Assembly (NCBI RefSeq): GCF_014385065.1
Contig: NZ_JACRTA010000001.1
Location: 248,001-312,000, forward strand
Length of the DNA stretch: 64,000 nucleotides
Reading direction: 5' to 3'
Source: Lentihominibacter hominis
GTDB taxonomy: Bacteria > Bacillota > Clostridia > Peptostreptococcales > Anaerovoracaceae
The notes below the pieces were generated by a model, which saw nothing but the letters and a program-made list of their open reading frames with translations, was not told the DNA's origin and ran no database searches. Positions 45,145 to 53,517 of this stretch are shown here, piece by piece. Each line of letters opens with the position of its first letter. Position 1 is the stretch's first letter. The translations under genes and the position numbers were made by a program.

Positions 45145-45238
45145 AATTTAAGGCGTTCAGCCCCCTTGTTTTTTCCTTTGGGAAAATGAGGGGGCTTTTC
45201 TCTGCCCTCTCAATCTATTCCGATTGGAGGAAATAAGA

Positions 45239-45664
45239 ATGGCATACAACCACGGACGGGAGGACAGGAAATGGCGTATCTGGAAAGAGGCGGAGGAAAA
45301 ATTACTGCGTGAGTGCGGCGTTGATGAAGCGACCATTGAGCAGATACGCATAGCGGACAGGGCAGACTTCAATTCCAACAGGCGGTTTTACCGATGGGCG
45401 AATGACGTTGCGGAATACCTTGAGGACATGGCAGACAGGGAGCGGCAGGCAGAAGTGGGTACGGTTGCGGAGTTACTGGACGAGATTGAGAGCGAAAATC
45501 TCTATCAAGTATTAGTCACGGTGGACGGGCGTACCTTGAAAATCGTCCTGCTGAAAATGCAGGGGTATTCCACAAAAGAAATTGCCCCGCTCGTGCATTT
45601 GACGACTGGTGCCATCTATGCGAGGTTAGACCATCTGAGGAAGAAGCTGCGGAAAATTTTGTAA
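45239..45664 (+). CDS. Sigma-70-like protein 2 of the element
   Basis: A 141-residue protein with a charged N-terminal part (MAYNHGREDRKWRIWKEAEE) and a region 4-like C-terminus, LKIVLLKMQGYSTKEIAPLVHLTTGAIYARLDHLRKKLRKIL. GGAGG lies nine bases before ATG 45239. It lies 94 bp after sigma-like protein 1. It lacks recognisable region 2, so it may bind DNA or RNA polymerase without being a full sigma factor. Confidence 0.72.
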   Translation: MAYNHGREDRKWRIWKEAEEKLLRECGVDEATIEQIRIADRADFNSNRRFYRWANDVAEYLEDMADRERQAEVGTVAELLDEIESENLYQVLVTVDGRTLKIVLLKMQGYSTKEIAPLVHLTTGAIYARLDHLRKKLRKIL

Positions 45665-45748
45665 GCGTCTAATACATCCCATTATCCTGCGGGCTACTGG
45701 GTGGGGAGTGGAATCTCCCCGCTTATTTTTTGGCAGGAGGACAAAGGG

Positions 45749-46222
45749 ATGGCATATCAGGCTAAGGCGTACACGCTTCGGGAGGAATCCACGGAAAGCG
45801 GCACAAGGTATTTTATCAGCTTTAAGGACGGGCAGGGCAAATCCCACGAGTTGGAAGTGTCGGAACAGTTCTTTATGGAGTTTCGGCAGATGGAGCGCAG
45901 GAACAGGAATCTTCTCCAATGGGACGAGCGGCACAGGGAGTTTAACGAGGTATGGGACGAAACCCTTTACAGACGGGCGTTGCGTGTGCCTAAGAGCCTT
46001 GATGAACACATGGTTGAGGAAGAACGGAATGAAACGCTCTGTAAGGCGGTTGGGAGCCTGCCAGAGATACAAAGGCGGCGTTTCCTGCTCTATTACGAGT
46101 ATGAGTTCAATTTTTATCAAATCGCCGCTATGGAGCATTGCACCGCTTCAGCAATACAGAAATCTGTTGCGATTGCAAAGGAGAAAGTAAAGGCGGAAAT
46201 GAGGAAGTATCTCCAACCGTGA
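45749..46222 (+). CDS. Sigma-70-like protein 3 of the element
   Basis: A 157-residue protein. The N-terminus (MAYQAKAYTLREE, then RYFISFKDGQGKSHELEVS) looks like a small beta domain; the C-terminus SLPEIQRRRFLLYYEYEFNFYQIAAMEHCTASAIQKSVAIAKEKVK is region 4-like. AGGAGG (45735-45740) precedes ATG 45749. It is the third consecutive sigma-like gene on this strand. Its role is unknown; the order suggests a control block for the mobilization genes downstream. Confidence 0.72.
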   Translation: MAYQAKAYTLREESTESGTRYFISFKDGQGKSHELEVSEQFFMEFRQMERRNRNLLQWDERHREFNEVWDETLYRRALRVPKSLDEHMVEEERNETLCKAVGSLPEIQRRRFLLYYEYEFNFYQIAAMEHCTASAIQKSVAIAKEKVKAEMRKYLQP

Positions 46223-46331
46223 CCGACACCGCCCGAAAAAGAAATCTGTTTTTATTTGTATGGGATTGGCGGCATTACATACTCTCATTTTTTTCATGGG
46301 AGTAAATCTATTTTTAAGGAGGTCAACGCCT

Positions 46332-46418
46332 ATGTGCAACAAAAACAAAGACACCGCCCGAAAGGGGGAAAGCCATGCAGAAGTTACAGACAGTCAACGC
46401 CGAAACGCTCCTTTATGA
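46332..46418 (+). CDS. Small 28-residue frame overlapping the ATPase start
   Basis: AAGGAGG (46317-46323) precedes ATG 46332, and a 28-codon hydrophilic frame runs to TGA 46418, overlapping the first 44 bases of the ATPase gene. It may be a real peptide or only a translational coupler that delivers ribosomes to the ATPase start. Confidence 0.4.
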   Translation: MCNKNKDTARKGESHAEVTDSQRRNAPL

Positions 46419-47406
46419 ACCACTTGAGAAACCGTCCTTTGTGGTGGACAGCCTTATCCCGACAGGCTTATCGCTGTTCTGCGGCTCACAGAAGATAGGC
46501 AAGAGCTGGCTCATGCTGAAGCTATGCTTATGCGTGTCGCAGGGAATCCCTTTATGGGATATGCCGACAATGGAGGGCGACGTGCTTTACCTCTGCCTTG
46601 AGGACACGTTCTGCCGCATACAAAGCAGGCTGTTCCGCTTGACGGACGAAGCGAGCGGGCGGCTCCACTTTGCCGTGGCAAGCTGCAAGCTGTCAGATGG
46701 TCTTATCGTGCAGTTGGAGGATTATCTGAAAGACCATCCAGACAGCAGGCTCATTGTCATTGACACTTTGCAGAAAGTCCGTACAGCTTCAAAAGACAAT
46801 GCCTATGCAAGTGACTATGGGGACATCTCCCTCATCAAAGACTTTGCCGACAGGCACTCTCTGGCGGTCATTGTCGTACACCACATCCGAAAGCAGAATG
46901 ACAACGACGTGTTCAACAAGGTGTCTGGGACGACAGGCTTAACGGGGAGTGCGGACGCTACTTTTGTTCTGGAAAAGGAGAAACGTGCGTCTGACACCGC
47001 CAAGTTGTATGTGACGGGCAGGGACACGCCCTATCAGGAATACACGCTCCGTTTCCGTGATTGCAGTTGGGAACTGGTGGAGAGGAAAACACAGGAGCAG
47101 CTTGCAAAAGAAACGATACCAGATATTCTTTTTCGGTTAGTGGATTTTATGAGGGATAAGGAAGGATGGGCAGGCACGGCAACGGAACTGTTAGCCGCTA
47201 TGGGGGAAACGGAAACCGTACCCACGGTGATTACGAAATGGCTGAATGAATACCGCACCACATTTTTAAGTGAGAACCGTATCTGCTACCAGTACAGCCG
47301 CAGGAAAGACGGCAGGCAGATTGCCCTTGCAAGGCGGGAGGGTGACAGCGGTGACGGTGGTGACAGCGATATTGGGATACCCCCTGTTACTGTCATTGAC
47401 GCTTAA
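46375..47406 (+). CDS. RepA-like AAA ATPase (AAA_25 type)
   Basis: A 343-residue RecA-fold ATPase like plasmid RepA helicases. Walker A is GSQKIGKS at residues 37-44, Walker B is LIVIDTLQKV near 125, and VIVVHHIRKQND is the sensor segment. The C-terminal 100 residues form a winged-helix-like domain. It would serve replication or mobilization of the excised circle. The last 20 codons, rich in Gly and Asp, are encoded by repeat copy 1 (47342-47384). Confidence 0.82.
   Translation: MQKLQTVNAETLLYEPLEKPSFVVDSLIPTGLSLFCGSQKIGKSWLMLKLCLCVSQGIPLWDMPTMEGDVLYLCLEDTFCRIQSRLFRLTDEASGRLHFAVASCKLSDGLIVQLEDYLKDHPDSRLIVIDTLQKVRTASKDNAYASDYGDISLIKDFADRHSLAVIVVHHIRKQNDNDVFNKVSGTTGLTGSADATFVLEKEKRASDTAKLYVTGRDTPYQEYTLRFRDCSWELVERKTQEQLAKETIPDILFRLVDFMRDKEGWAGTATELLAAMGETETVPTVITKWLNEYRTTFLSENRICYQYSRRKDGRQIALARREGDSGDGGDSDIGIPPVTVIDA
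47342..47384 (+). repeat. Origin-like repeat, copy 1 (direct)
   Basis: Contains GTGACAGCGGTGAC, GGTGGTGACAGC and a GGGATACCCC end. It lies in the 3' end of the ATPase gene. Confidence 0.8.
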
Positions 47407-47438
47407 AGCCGTGTAAAGTTGGCGGCTCTGCCCTGCGG

Positions 47439-47478
47439 GTGACAGCGGTGACAGTGGTGACAGTGATTTTAGGATACC
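47439..47478 (+). repeat. Origin-like repeat, copy 2 (direct)
   Basis: GTGACAGCGGTGACAGTGGT, then GACAGTGATTTTAGGATACC. Near-identical to copy 1 in the same orientation. Confidence 0.8.
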
Positions 47479-47758
47479 TCGCCGCTGTCATCCCTACGGG
47501 AGAACACCCCGTAAACGCAAAGTGCAGGCGTGGGATTTACCCGCCCTTTTCGGCGTGTAAAACCACCCCTGCGGTCAGAAAAATCCTTCCGATTTTTCCG
47601 ACTGCGTTTACAGGGTGTAACACACTACACTTTGCCCTGCAAAGTCGTGTGCCAGACGTTCCCTCTGGACTCCCTTATGGCAGGGCTGCGCCCTGCTATC
47701 CTGCGCCTTGCGGCTTCGGATAAAAGAATGTTGGGGTGACGGTGACGGCTCATGCGAG

Positions 47759-47800
47759 GGGGTATCCCAAAACTGCTGTCACCGCCGTCACCGCTGTCAC
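47759..47800 (-). repeat. Origin-like repeat, copy 3 (inverted)
   Basis: The reverse strand reads GTGACAGCGGTGACGGCGGT, then GACAGCAGTTTTGGGATACCCC, matching copy 1 at all but a few positions in inverted orientation, just upstream of mobV. Confidence 0.8.
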
Positions 47801-47842
47801 CCAAAGGGCAGTTACCCGCCGAAGAAAGGAAGATGATGAATT

Positions 47843-48808
47843 ATGCCCTATGCAATCCTGCGTTTCCAGAAACGCAAAGCGGGCGGCGTTGCGGCTTGCG
47901 AACGCCACAACGAGCGGAAGAAAGAAGCCTACAAAAGTAATCCAGATATCGATATGGAACGCTCTAAAAATAACTATCACCTTGTAAAACCGCCACGCTA
48001 CACCTACAAGAAAGAGATTAACCACATGGTAGCCGAAGCGAGGTGCAGGACGAGGAAAGACAGCGTGATGATGGTGGAAACGCTCATCACAGCTTCACCA
48101 GAATTTATGAACCAGTTACCGCCCGAAGAACAAAAAGCGTATTTCCAGACGGCTCTTGACTTCATTTCGGAGCGTGTTGGAAAGCAGAATATCCTCTCCG
48201 CTGTCGTCCATATGGACGAGAGAACGCCCCATATGCACCTCTGCTTTGTGCCGATTACGCCAGACAACAAGCTGTCAGCGAAAGCTATCTTAGGCAACCA
48301 GAAATCATTATCCGAGTGGCAGACCGCCTACCATGAGCGGATGTCCTCACGGTGGAATCAGCTTGAACGGGGGCAGTCTTCAATGGAAACCAAGCGGAAA
48401 CACGTCCCCACATGGCTCTATAAATTAGGCGGCAGGCTTGATAAACAGTATGAGGAAATCGTGTCTGCCCTCTCCGACATCAATGCTTTTAATGCAGGAA
48501 AGAAAAGAGATAAAGCGTTAGATTTACTTTCCGCATGGCTGCCAGACGTGGAGAAATTCTCTAAGGAAATCGGGAAACAGCAGGCGTATATCGACAGTTT
48601 GAAAGAGAGAATTGGGCAGGAATCGGACTATGCGGGGCGTATGCGTGATGAAAAGTACGAGCAGGAACTAAAGGTGCAGAAAGCGAATCAGAAGATATTT
48701 GAGTTGCAGAGAACCAACGAGCAGATGGGGCGGCTGCTCTCAAAAATACCGCCAGAAGTGTTGGAAGAATTGCAGAAAAACCATAAAAGCAGAGCGAAAG
48801 AAAGGTAG
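47843..48808 (+). CDS. mobV: MobV-type relaxase (Mob/Pre family)
   Basis: A 321-residue plasmid mobilization relaxase. The conserved start MPYAILRFQKRKAGG-ACERHNER is the MobV N-terminal motif, and the metal-binding three-His motif HMDERTPHMH lies at residues 123-132. A coiled-coil C-terminus follows (about 240-310). It would nick oriT of the excised circle and let a co-resident conjugative system transfer it. It corresponds to TnpZ in Tn4451-type elements. Confidence 0.92.
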   Translation: MPYAILRFQKRKAGGVAACERHNERKKEAYKSNPDIDMERSKNNYHLVKPPRYTYKKEINHMVAEARCRTRKDSVMMVETLITASPEFMNQLPPEEQKAYFQTALDFISERVGKQNILSAVVHMDERTPHMHLCFVPITPDNKLSAKAILGNQKSLSEWQTAYHERMSSRWNQLERGQSSMETKRKHVPTWLYKLGGRLDKQYEEIVSALSDINAFNAGKKRDKALDLLSAWLPDVEKFSKEIGKQQAYIDSLKERIGQESDYAGRMRDEKYEQELKVQKANQKIFELQRTNEQMGRLLSKIPPEVLEELQKNHKSRAKER

Positions 48809-48816
48809 ATATGTGA

Positions 48817-49671
48817 ATGAAGAAACAGGATTTTAAGGTATTAAAGACCAAAGACTTGTACCCATTTCCCGACAATCCGTTTCATGTAGTGGAGGATGAA
48901 ACGCTGTCAGAGTTAGCGGAAAGCATCAAGGAATTTGGCATTGTCACACCGATAATCACACGCCCGAAAGAGGACGGGAACGGTTATGAAGTGATTGCGG
49001 GACAGCGGCGTGTCCGTGCGTCTGAACTTGCAGGAATAAACACGATACCCGCTTTTGTCCTGCCCTTAGACCGTGACCGAGCCATCATCACCCTTGTAGA
49101 CAGCAATTTACAGCGTGAAAATATCCTGCCATCGGAGCGGGCGTTTGCCTACAAGATGAAATCCGAAGCCATGAAACGGCAGGGTTTCCGCACAGATTTA
49201 ACCTCGTCACAAGTTGTGACGAAGTTGCGGACGGACGACAAGGTGGCACAGGGCTTCGGCGTGGGCAGGATGACCGTGCAGCGATTTATCCGATTGACGG
49301 AACTGATACCGCCGATTTTGCAGATGGTGGACGAGGGGAAAATCGCCCTCACGCCTGCGGTGGAACTGTCCTTTTTGAAGAAAGACGAACAGGAAAACCT
49401 ATTCGCCACGATGGAGAGCGAAGAAGCAACGCCCTCACTTTCACAGGCACAGCGGATGAAACAGTTAAGCCAGAGCGGGCGGCTTGACATGGATACGATA
49501 TTTGCAATTATGACGGAGGAAAAGGGAAACCAGAAAGAAACCTTGAAAATCAACACAAGCAAGCTGAAAAAATACTTTCCGAAGAACACAACGCCGAAGC
49601 AGATGGAGGACACCATCATCAAACTTTTAGAGCGTGAATTGCAGAGGAAACGGGGCAGGGACAGCCGCTAA
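48817..49671 (+). CDS. ParB/Spo0J-like nuclease-fold protein
   Basis: A 284-residue ParB-family protein. Box I ELAESIKEFGIVTPIITRP and box II VIAGQRRVRASELAG are clear, followed by LQRENILPSERAFAYKMK and a helix-turn-helix (GFGVGRMTVQRFIRL). No ParA partner is present in the element, so it may act in regulation or circle stabilisation rather than classic partition. It lies 8 bp after mobV. Confidence 0.88.
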   Translation: MKKQDFKVLKTKDLYPFPDNPFHVVEDETLSELAESIKEFGIVTPIITRPKEDGNGYEVIAGQRRVRASELAGINTIPAFVLPLDRDRAIITLVDSNLQRENILPSERAFAYKMKSEAMKRQGFRTDLTSSQVVTKLRTDDKVAQGFGVGRMTVQRFIRLTELIPPILQMVDEGKIALTPAVELSFLKKDEQENLFATMESEEATPSLSQAQRMKQLSQSGRLDMDTIFAIMTEEKGNQKETLKINTSKLKKYFPKNTTPKQMEDTIIKLLERELQRKRGRDSR

Positions 49672-49748
49672 TCTTCTCTTTTCGGGATGTAAAATGCAGG
49701 AATTTGGAGCAGGAGAAAGACAGAATTTTAAGGAAAATGAGGTAAGGA

Positions 49749-49979
49749 ATGAAAGAAATCCAGTATGAGCTTGTAAAGGAAGTCGCCGTATTGTCTGCGA
49801 GTGACAGTGGTTACACAAAAGAAATCAATCTTATCTCATGGAACGGGAGAGAGCCGAAATATGACATCCGCAGCTTTTCCCCGAACCGTGGGAAGTGCGG
49901 AAAAGGAATAACTTTAAACGCTGATGAAGCGGCGGCACTCCTTGAAGCGTTGCAGAACGAGTTAAATAGCGGGGATTGA
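49749..49979 (+). CDS. PC4/YdbC-like ssDNA-binding protein
   Basis: A 76-residue protein matching the YdbC/PC4 fold: VAVLSASDSGYTKEINLISWNGREPKYDIR and GKGITLNADEAAALLEAL. Such proteins bind single-stranded DNA, fitting a helper in transfer or replication of the element. The ATG at 49749 is in the same block as the ParB-like gene. Confidence 0.85.
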   Translation: MKEIQYELVKEVAVLSASDSGYTKEINLISWNGREPKYDIRSFSPNRGKCGKGITLNADEAAALLEALQNELNSGD

Positions 49980-50049
49980 TTGTGTTTGATTGGCAGGGCG
50001 GGGCGTTTCCAGACGTTCTCCTGCCCTGTCTGGAAAGGAAGATTTAAGT

Positions 50050-50241
50050 ATGGGCGAGGATAAGAAAACAGATAAAAAGAGAAAGCGTGTCGTGCCGAAA
50101 GCACCAGTGCAGATGATAATCAGCCGTGAATATGTCGGCACACAGACAGTCACAGAAGCGTTTATCCCGATTATTTCCGAGGATATTCGGAAGAAGATTG
50201 CCGAGGGCGACACCTTCGACAATGAGGGGCTGTCCGCTTAG
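50050..50241 (+). CDS. 63-residue conserved element protein, function unknown
   Basis: A basic N-terminus (GEDKKTDKKRKRVVPKAP) is followed by VQMIISREYVGTQTVTEAFIPII and a short helix. GAAAGGA precedes ATG 50050. It lies between the PC4-like gene and the recombinase gene, a position where short hypothetical proteins are common in such elements. No function recognised. Confidence 0.6.
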   Translation: MGEDKKTDKKRKRVVPKAPVQMIISREYVGTQTVTEAFIPIISEDIRKKIAEGDTFDNEGLSA

Positions 50242-50295
50242 AATGTACGCAATGGGACATGAAAACAGATAGGACAGATACGGAGGTTTTACAGT

Positions 50296-52176
50296 ATGGC
50301 AGGAATCAAAGAAGAAAAGAAAATCTATTTAGTCGGTATTTATTGCCGCTTGTCAAAGGATGATGGAACAGATAACGAGAGTGCGAGCATTGCGACACAG
50401 AAATCCATCCTCACGGATTATGTGAAAAAGCAGGGATGGCACTTAGCAAAAACGTATGTGGACGATGGGTACTCTGGTACAAATTTTCAAAGACCAAGTT
50501 TCCAGAACATGATTAAGGACATTGAAAAAGGACTGATAAACTGCGTTATCACAAAGGATTTATCCCGTCTGGGGAGGAACTACCTTGACTGCGGGTTATA
50601 TCTGGAAGTCTTTTTCCCTGAAAATAATGTGCGGTATATAGCGGTCAATGACGGTGTGGACACGCTCAATAAATCGGCTATGGACATTACCCCTTTCCGC
50701 AACATACTAAACGAAATGTACTCTGCTGATGTGTCGGTCAAGATAAAATCGGCGTACCGTGCGAGATTTCAGCAGGGGAAATTCATGGGAACAACAGCCC
50801 CTTATGGCTATGTCAAAGACCCCGCCGACCACAACCATCTGCTGATAGATGATAAAGTGGCACACGTTGTAAGGGAGATATTCGACCTTGCGTTAGCGGG
50901 CAACGGAATCGCCAAAATCCGCAAGCACATCAACAAACAGCATATCCTACGCCCTGCCGCTTATGCGGTCACACAGGGGGCGACAGGCTATGAGCGGCAC
51001 TTTGAGGATAACGAGGAGAACCGTTATATTTGGAGCGAGAACAGCGTAAGGGGCATTTTAAGAAGCCCGATATATGCGGGAAACCTTGCAGGCTACAAGC
51101 GGATTGCCGCCAACATGAAAAGCAAGAAACGCCCCTCTAAGCTGCCCGAAGAATGGGAAGTGATACCAGACACCCATGAGGGGATAGTCACACAGGAGGA
51201 ATTTGACACCGTACAGCAGCTTATGACGAGCCGCAGGCGGGAGCAGAACGCAGGAGGATTTGAAAATATCTTTGCGGGAGTTATCAAGTGTGCGGACTGC
51301 GGCTATGCAATGCGGGCGGCGAGTGCCAACAGGAGGAAACGCCCCGACATCATCGACTGCGTACAATACACCTGCAATAATTATGGCAGATATGGCAATG
51401 TTATGTGTACCGCACACAGCATTGAAGCGAGGGACTTGTTCAATGCCGTCCTTGCCGACATCAACCGATTTGCGGATATGGCTGTCAATGATGAAAAGGC
51501 GGTGAGGGCGATTGAAAAGCGGCTCACGGACACAGACCAGAGCAGGGCAAAGGCACTGGAAAAGGAGCAGCGGAAACTGAACAAACGCCTTGCGGAACTG
51601 GACAGGCTGTTTTCCTCTCTCTATGAAGATAAGGTGATGGAGCGTATTACGGAGCGAAATTTTGAGATGATGTCGGGGAAGTACCAGAAAGAACAGCTTG
51701 AAATTGAAGCAAGGCTGAAAGAGGTAACGGAAACGCTCAACGACAGCTATGAGAAGTCGCAGGGTGTCCGTGACTTCCTCTCCCTAATCCGCAACTATCA
51801 AGGCATTAAGGAACTGGACGCAACCATCATAAACGCACTCATAGACAAGATACTTGTTTCGGAACGTGAGAAATTTACAGACGGAACGGTAAGACAGGAA
51901 ATCAAGATTTATTATAAATTCATCGGCTTTGTCGGTGAATTACATATCACGCCAACCAAGCGGTGGACGGCGTTAAAGCCTAAGAATTGTACGGTGTGCG
52001 GTGTTGAATATGTTCCCCGCTCTGGCATATCGAAGTATTGTCCCACTTGTGCCAAGAGGATACAGAGGGAGAAATCAAACGAGAGTAAACGCAGGAGCAG
52101 GGAGCGAAACAGACAGTCATGTATTGAACTGTCCGCAAAAAATGACCGACTGATGAAGAACACAAATACAATATGA
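50296..52176 (+). CDS. Large serine recombinase (TnpX/TndX family)
   Basis: A 626-residue site-specific recombinase. The resolvase domain starts YLVGIYCRLSKDDG with catalytic Ser20; TKDLSRLGRN is its second signature. The recombinase domain (about 190-300) and a zinc ribbon (CADCGYAM, then C-x(n)-C near 385) follow, then a coiled coil (420-500) and a second zinc ribbon at the C-terminus (CTVCGVEY, YCPTC). GGAGG precedes the ATG. It lies at the right end, 75 bp from the attachment core, as expected for the enzyme that integrates and excises the element. Confidence 0.95.
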   Translation: MAGIKEEKKIYLVGIYCRLSKDDGTDNESASIATQKSILTDYVKKQGWHLAKTYVDDGYSGTNFQRPSFQNMIKDIEKGLINCVITKDLSRLGRNYLDCGLYLEVFFPENNVRYIAVNDGVDTLNKSAMDITPFRNILNEMYSADVSVKIKSAYRARFQQGKFMGTTAPYGYVKDPADHNHLLIDDKVAHVVREIFDLALAGNGIAKIRKHINKQHILRPAAYAVTQGATGYERHFEDNEENRYIWSENSVRGILRSPIYAGNLAGYKRIAANMKSKKRPSKLPEEWEVIPDTHEGIVTQEEFDTVQQLMTSRRREQNAGGFENIFAGVIKCADCGYAMRAASANRRKRPDIIDCVQYTCNNYGRYGNVMCTAHSIEARDLFNAVLADINRFADMAVNDEKAVRAIEKRLTDTDQSRAKALEKEQRKLNKRLAELDRLFSSLYEDKVMERITERNFEMMSGKYQKEQLEIEARLKEVTETLNDSYEKSQGVRDFLSLIRNYQGIKELDATIINALIDKILVSEREKFTDGTVRQEIKIYYKFIGFVGELHITPTKRWTALKPKNCTVCGVEYVPRSGISKYCPTCAKRIQREKSNESKRRSRERNRQSCIELSAKNDRLMKNTNTI

Positions 52177-52250
52177 TAATAAATTCCACCGGTAAATGGA
52201 GCTGTAAGAGCGACTACAGAGGTGACATAATAGACTATATGAGACAGCTT

Positions 52251-52260
52251 ACACCATATG
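52251..52260. other. Right attachment core of the element (attR)
   Basis: ACACCATATG, identical to 41196-41205. Confidence 0.85.
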
Positions 52261-52274
52261 GTACAGAAAACTAA
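52251..52274 (+). pseudogene. Detached native 3' end of the carboxylesterase gene
   Basis: Read in the esterase frame from the shared core, this stretch encodes Thr-Pro-Tyr-Gly-Thr-Glu-Asn followed by TAA at 52272-52274. Joined to codon 510 it yields a 517-residue esterase. A hairpin follows at 52285-52321. Confidence 0.85.
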
Positions 52275-52284
52275 ACTTGCCTCA

Positions 52285-52321
52285 AAAGGATTGCTTGCAT
52301 AAACAACGCAAACAATCCTTT
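52285..52321 (+). terminator. Original terminator of the esterase gene
   Basis: AAAGGATTG (52285-52293) pairs with CAATCCTTT (52313-52321). The T-run is short. Confidence 0.6.
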
Positions 52322-52351
52322 CTATATAAAACTCTATCTTTAATTTCAACA

Positions 52352-52383
52352 ATAAAAATAGAGGTCTATAAATTGACCTCTAT
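52352..52383 (-). terminator. Terminator of infC-rpmI-rplT
   Basis: ATAGAGGTC pairs with GACCTCTAT, followed by TTTTTATT on the reverse strand. Confidence 0.9.
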
Positions 52384-52407
52384 AATCTGCTTGTATATTA
52401 TTTGTTT

Positions 52408-52761
52408 CTAAAGAGCCTTTTTTGCGGTATCGCAGATCTTAGCGAAAGCCGCGGGATCGTGGATAGCCATTTCTGAAAGCATTTTTCTGTTTATTTCAAT
52501 ATTTGATTTCTTAAGCCCGTTCATCAATCTGCTGTATGAAATATCATTCATTCTTGCTGCAGCATTGATTCTCGCAATCCATAACCTTCTGTATTCTCTC
52601 TTCTTATTCTTTCTCCCTATATAAGCAGAACGGAGAGCTCTCATAGTAGCGGGTTTAGCTGCCTTGAAAGTCTTGCTCTTGGCACCGTAGTACCCTTTAG
52701 CCATTTTTAAAACTTTTTTATGTCTCTTATGTGCATTTACACCTTTTTTTACTCTTGCCAT
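52408..52761 (-). CDS. rplT: 50S ribosomal protein L20
   Basis: A 117-residue protein that binds 23S rRNA early in 50S assembly. [24 protein letters not shown] is the basic N-terminal extension, and [25 protein letters not shown] the globular end. It lies 12 bp after rpmI. L20 is the usual repressor of its own operon through the leader at 53518-53718. Confidence 0.98.
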   Translation of the reverse strand: MARVKKGVNAHKRHKKVLKMAKGYYGAKSKTFKAAKPATMRALRSAYIGRKNKKREYRRLWIARINAAARMNDISYSRLMNGLKKSNIEINRKMLSEMAIHDPAAFAKICDTAKKAL

Positions 52762-52773
52762 CTTGCTACCTCC

Positions 52774-52974
52774 TTACTTGCTCAATATCGCTTTTATTCT
52801 TTTAAGATCTGCGCTTGTCAGAGTCGTAGCCTTTCTCAGGCCTCTCTTTCTCTTTTGGCTTTTCTTCGTAAGAATATGGCTCTTATATGCTTTATTTCTC
52901 TTTACTTTTCCTGAACCTGTTATCTTGAATCTCTTGGATGCGCCTCTGTGAGACTTCATTTTCTGCTTTGCCAT
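52774..52974 (-). CDS. rpmI: 50S ribosomal protein L35
   Basis: A 66-residue basic protein: [22 protein letters not shown] at the start and KRIKAILSK at the end. Standard place between infC and rplT. Confidence 0.98.
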   Translation of the reverse strand: MAKQKMKSHRGASKRFKITGSGKVKRNKAYKSHILTKKSQKRKRGLRKATTLTSADLKRIKAILSK

Positions 52975-53001
52975 GACGTATTATCCTCCTACTTATTAAA
53001 T

Positions 53002-53517
53002 TTATTTATCATTTTTCGGCGTAAGAATCATAGTAAGACTTCTGCCTTCAAAATTAGGTTTCCTATCGATGTCACCCACTTCTGAAACGGCTTCGGCAAA
53101 CTTGTTCATTACTTCCATCCCTCTTGCGACATAATCCTTTTCTCTTCCTCTGAATCTCAGACTCACCTTCAGTTTATCTCCATCCTTAAGGAATTTTGAA
53201 CCTGTTTTAGCTTTAACCATTATGTCATGATCCTCTATGAATGTTGACAGTCTGATCTCCTTGACCTGAGTAGTCTTCTGCTTTTTCTTCGCTTCCTTTT
53301 CCTTCTTCTGAAGCTCATACTTATACTTTCCATAATCGAGAATCTTACAAACAGGCGGATTGGCTTTCGGTGAAATACAAACCAAATCGAGCTTCTTTTC
53401 CTCCGATATATCAAGCGCTTCTTGCCTGCTCATTATTCCCAGCTGACTACCGTCTGTATCAATAACTCTTAATTCCTTTGAACGAATTTCTTCGTTTATC
53501 ATAGCTTCTCTGCTAAT
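53002..53517 (-). CDS. infC: Translation initiation factor IF-3 (AUU start)
   Basis: A 171-residue factor that binds the 30S subunit and checks start codons. An N-terminal domain (INEEIRSKELRVID, LDLVCISPKANPPVCKILDYGKYKYE) is joined by a Lys-rich linker (about 75-100) to the C-terminal domain (TFIEDHDIMVKAKTGSKFLKDGDKLKV). GGAGG (53527-53531) lies nine bases before an in-frame ATT at 53517 but 24 bases before the first ATG (53502), so the start is the conserved AUU codon used for IF-3 self-control. Confidence 0.93.
   Translation of the reverse strand: MSREAMINEEIRSKELRVIDTDGSQLGIMSRQEALDISEEKKLDLVCISPKANPPVCKILDYGKYKYELQKKEKEAKKKQKTTQVKEIRLSTFIEDHDIMVKAKTGSKFLKDGDKLKVSLRFRGREKDYVARGMEVMNKFAEAVSEVGDIDRKPNFEGRSLTMILTPKNDK

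Larger units (their letters stand above)
47407..47842. other. Non-coding region between RepA-like and MobV genes, likely origin/oriT
   Basis: A 436-bp stretch without a convincing gene. It is GC-rich, holds repeat copies 2 and 3 and a partial copy (about 47736-47749), and separates the replication-type ATPase from the relaxase. Position and repeats suggest the replication origin and/or oriT. Several open frames here lack ribosome-binding sites. Confidence 0.55.
41206..52260 (+). mobile_element. 11.06-kb integrated mobilizable element carrying tet(O), serine-recombinase type
   Basis: The ends are defined by a 10-bp direct repeat (ACACCATATG) and by the split esterase gene, whose frame is restored exactly by joining the flanks. 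Gene content is TnpV, tet(O), a zinc-ribbon peptide, three sigma-like proteins, a RepA-like ATPase, MobV relaxase, ParB-like, PC4-like and a large serine recombinase at the right end. No type IV secretion genes are present, so it should be mobilizable rather than self-conjugative. The layout recalls Tn4451/Tn4453-like elements (TnpX, TnpV, Mob). From about 44600 the DNA is clearly richer in G+C than the host, while the tet(O) part is not, which suggests a composite origin. Confidence 0.88.

Noticed and set aside
47439-47723. Open frames in the non-coding block before mobV
   Set aside because: They start inside the repeats, lack ribosome-binding sites and have odd Pro/Arg/Cys-rich composition. 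The block is better explained as an origin.
47342-47800. Possible CRISPR array
   Set aside because: Only three imperfect copies, unequal spacing, mixed orientation and no cas genes.
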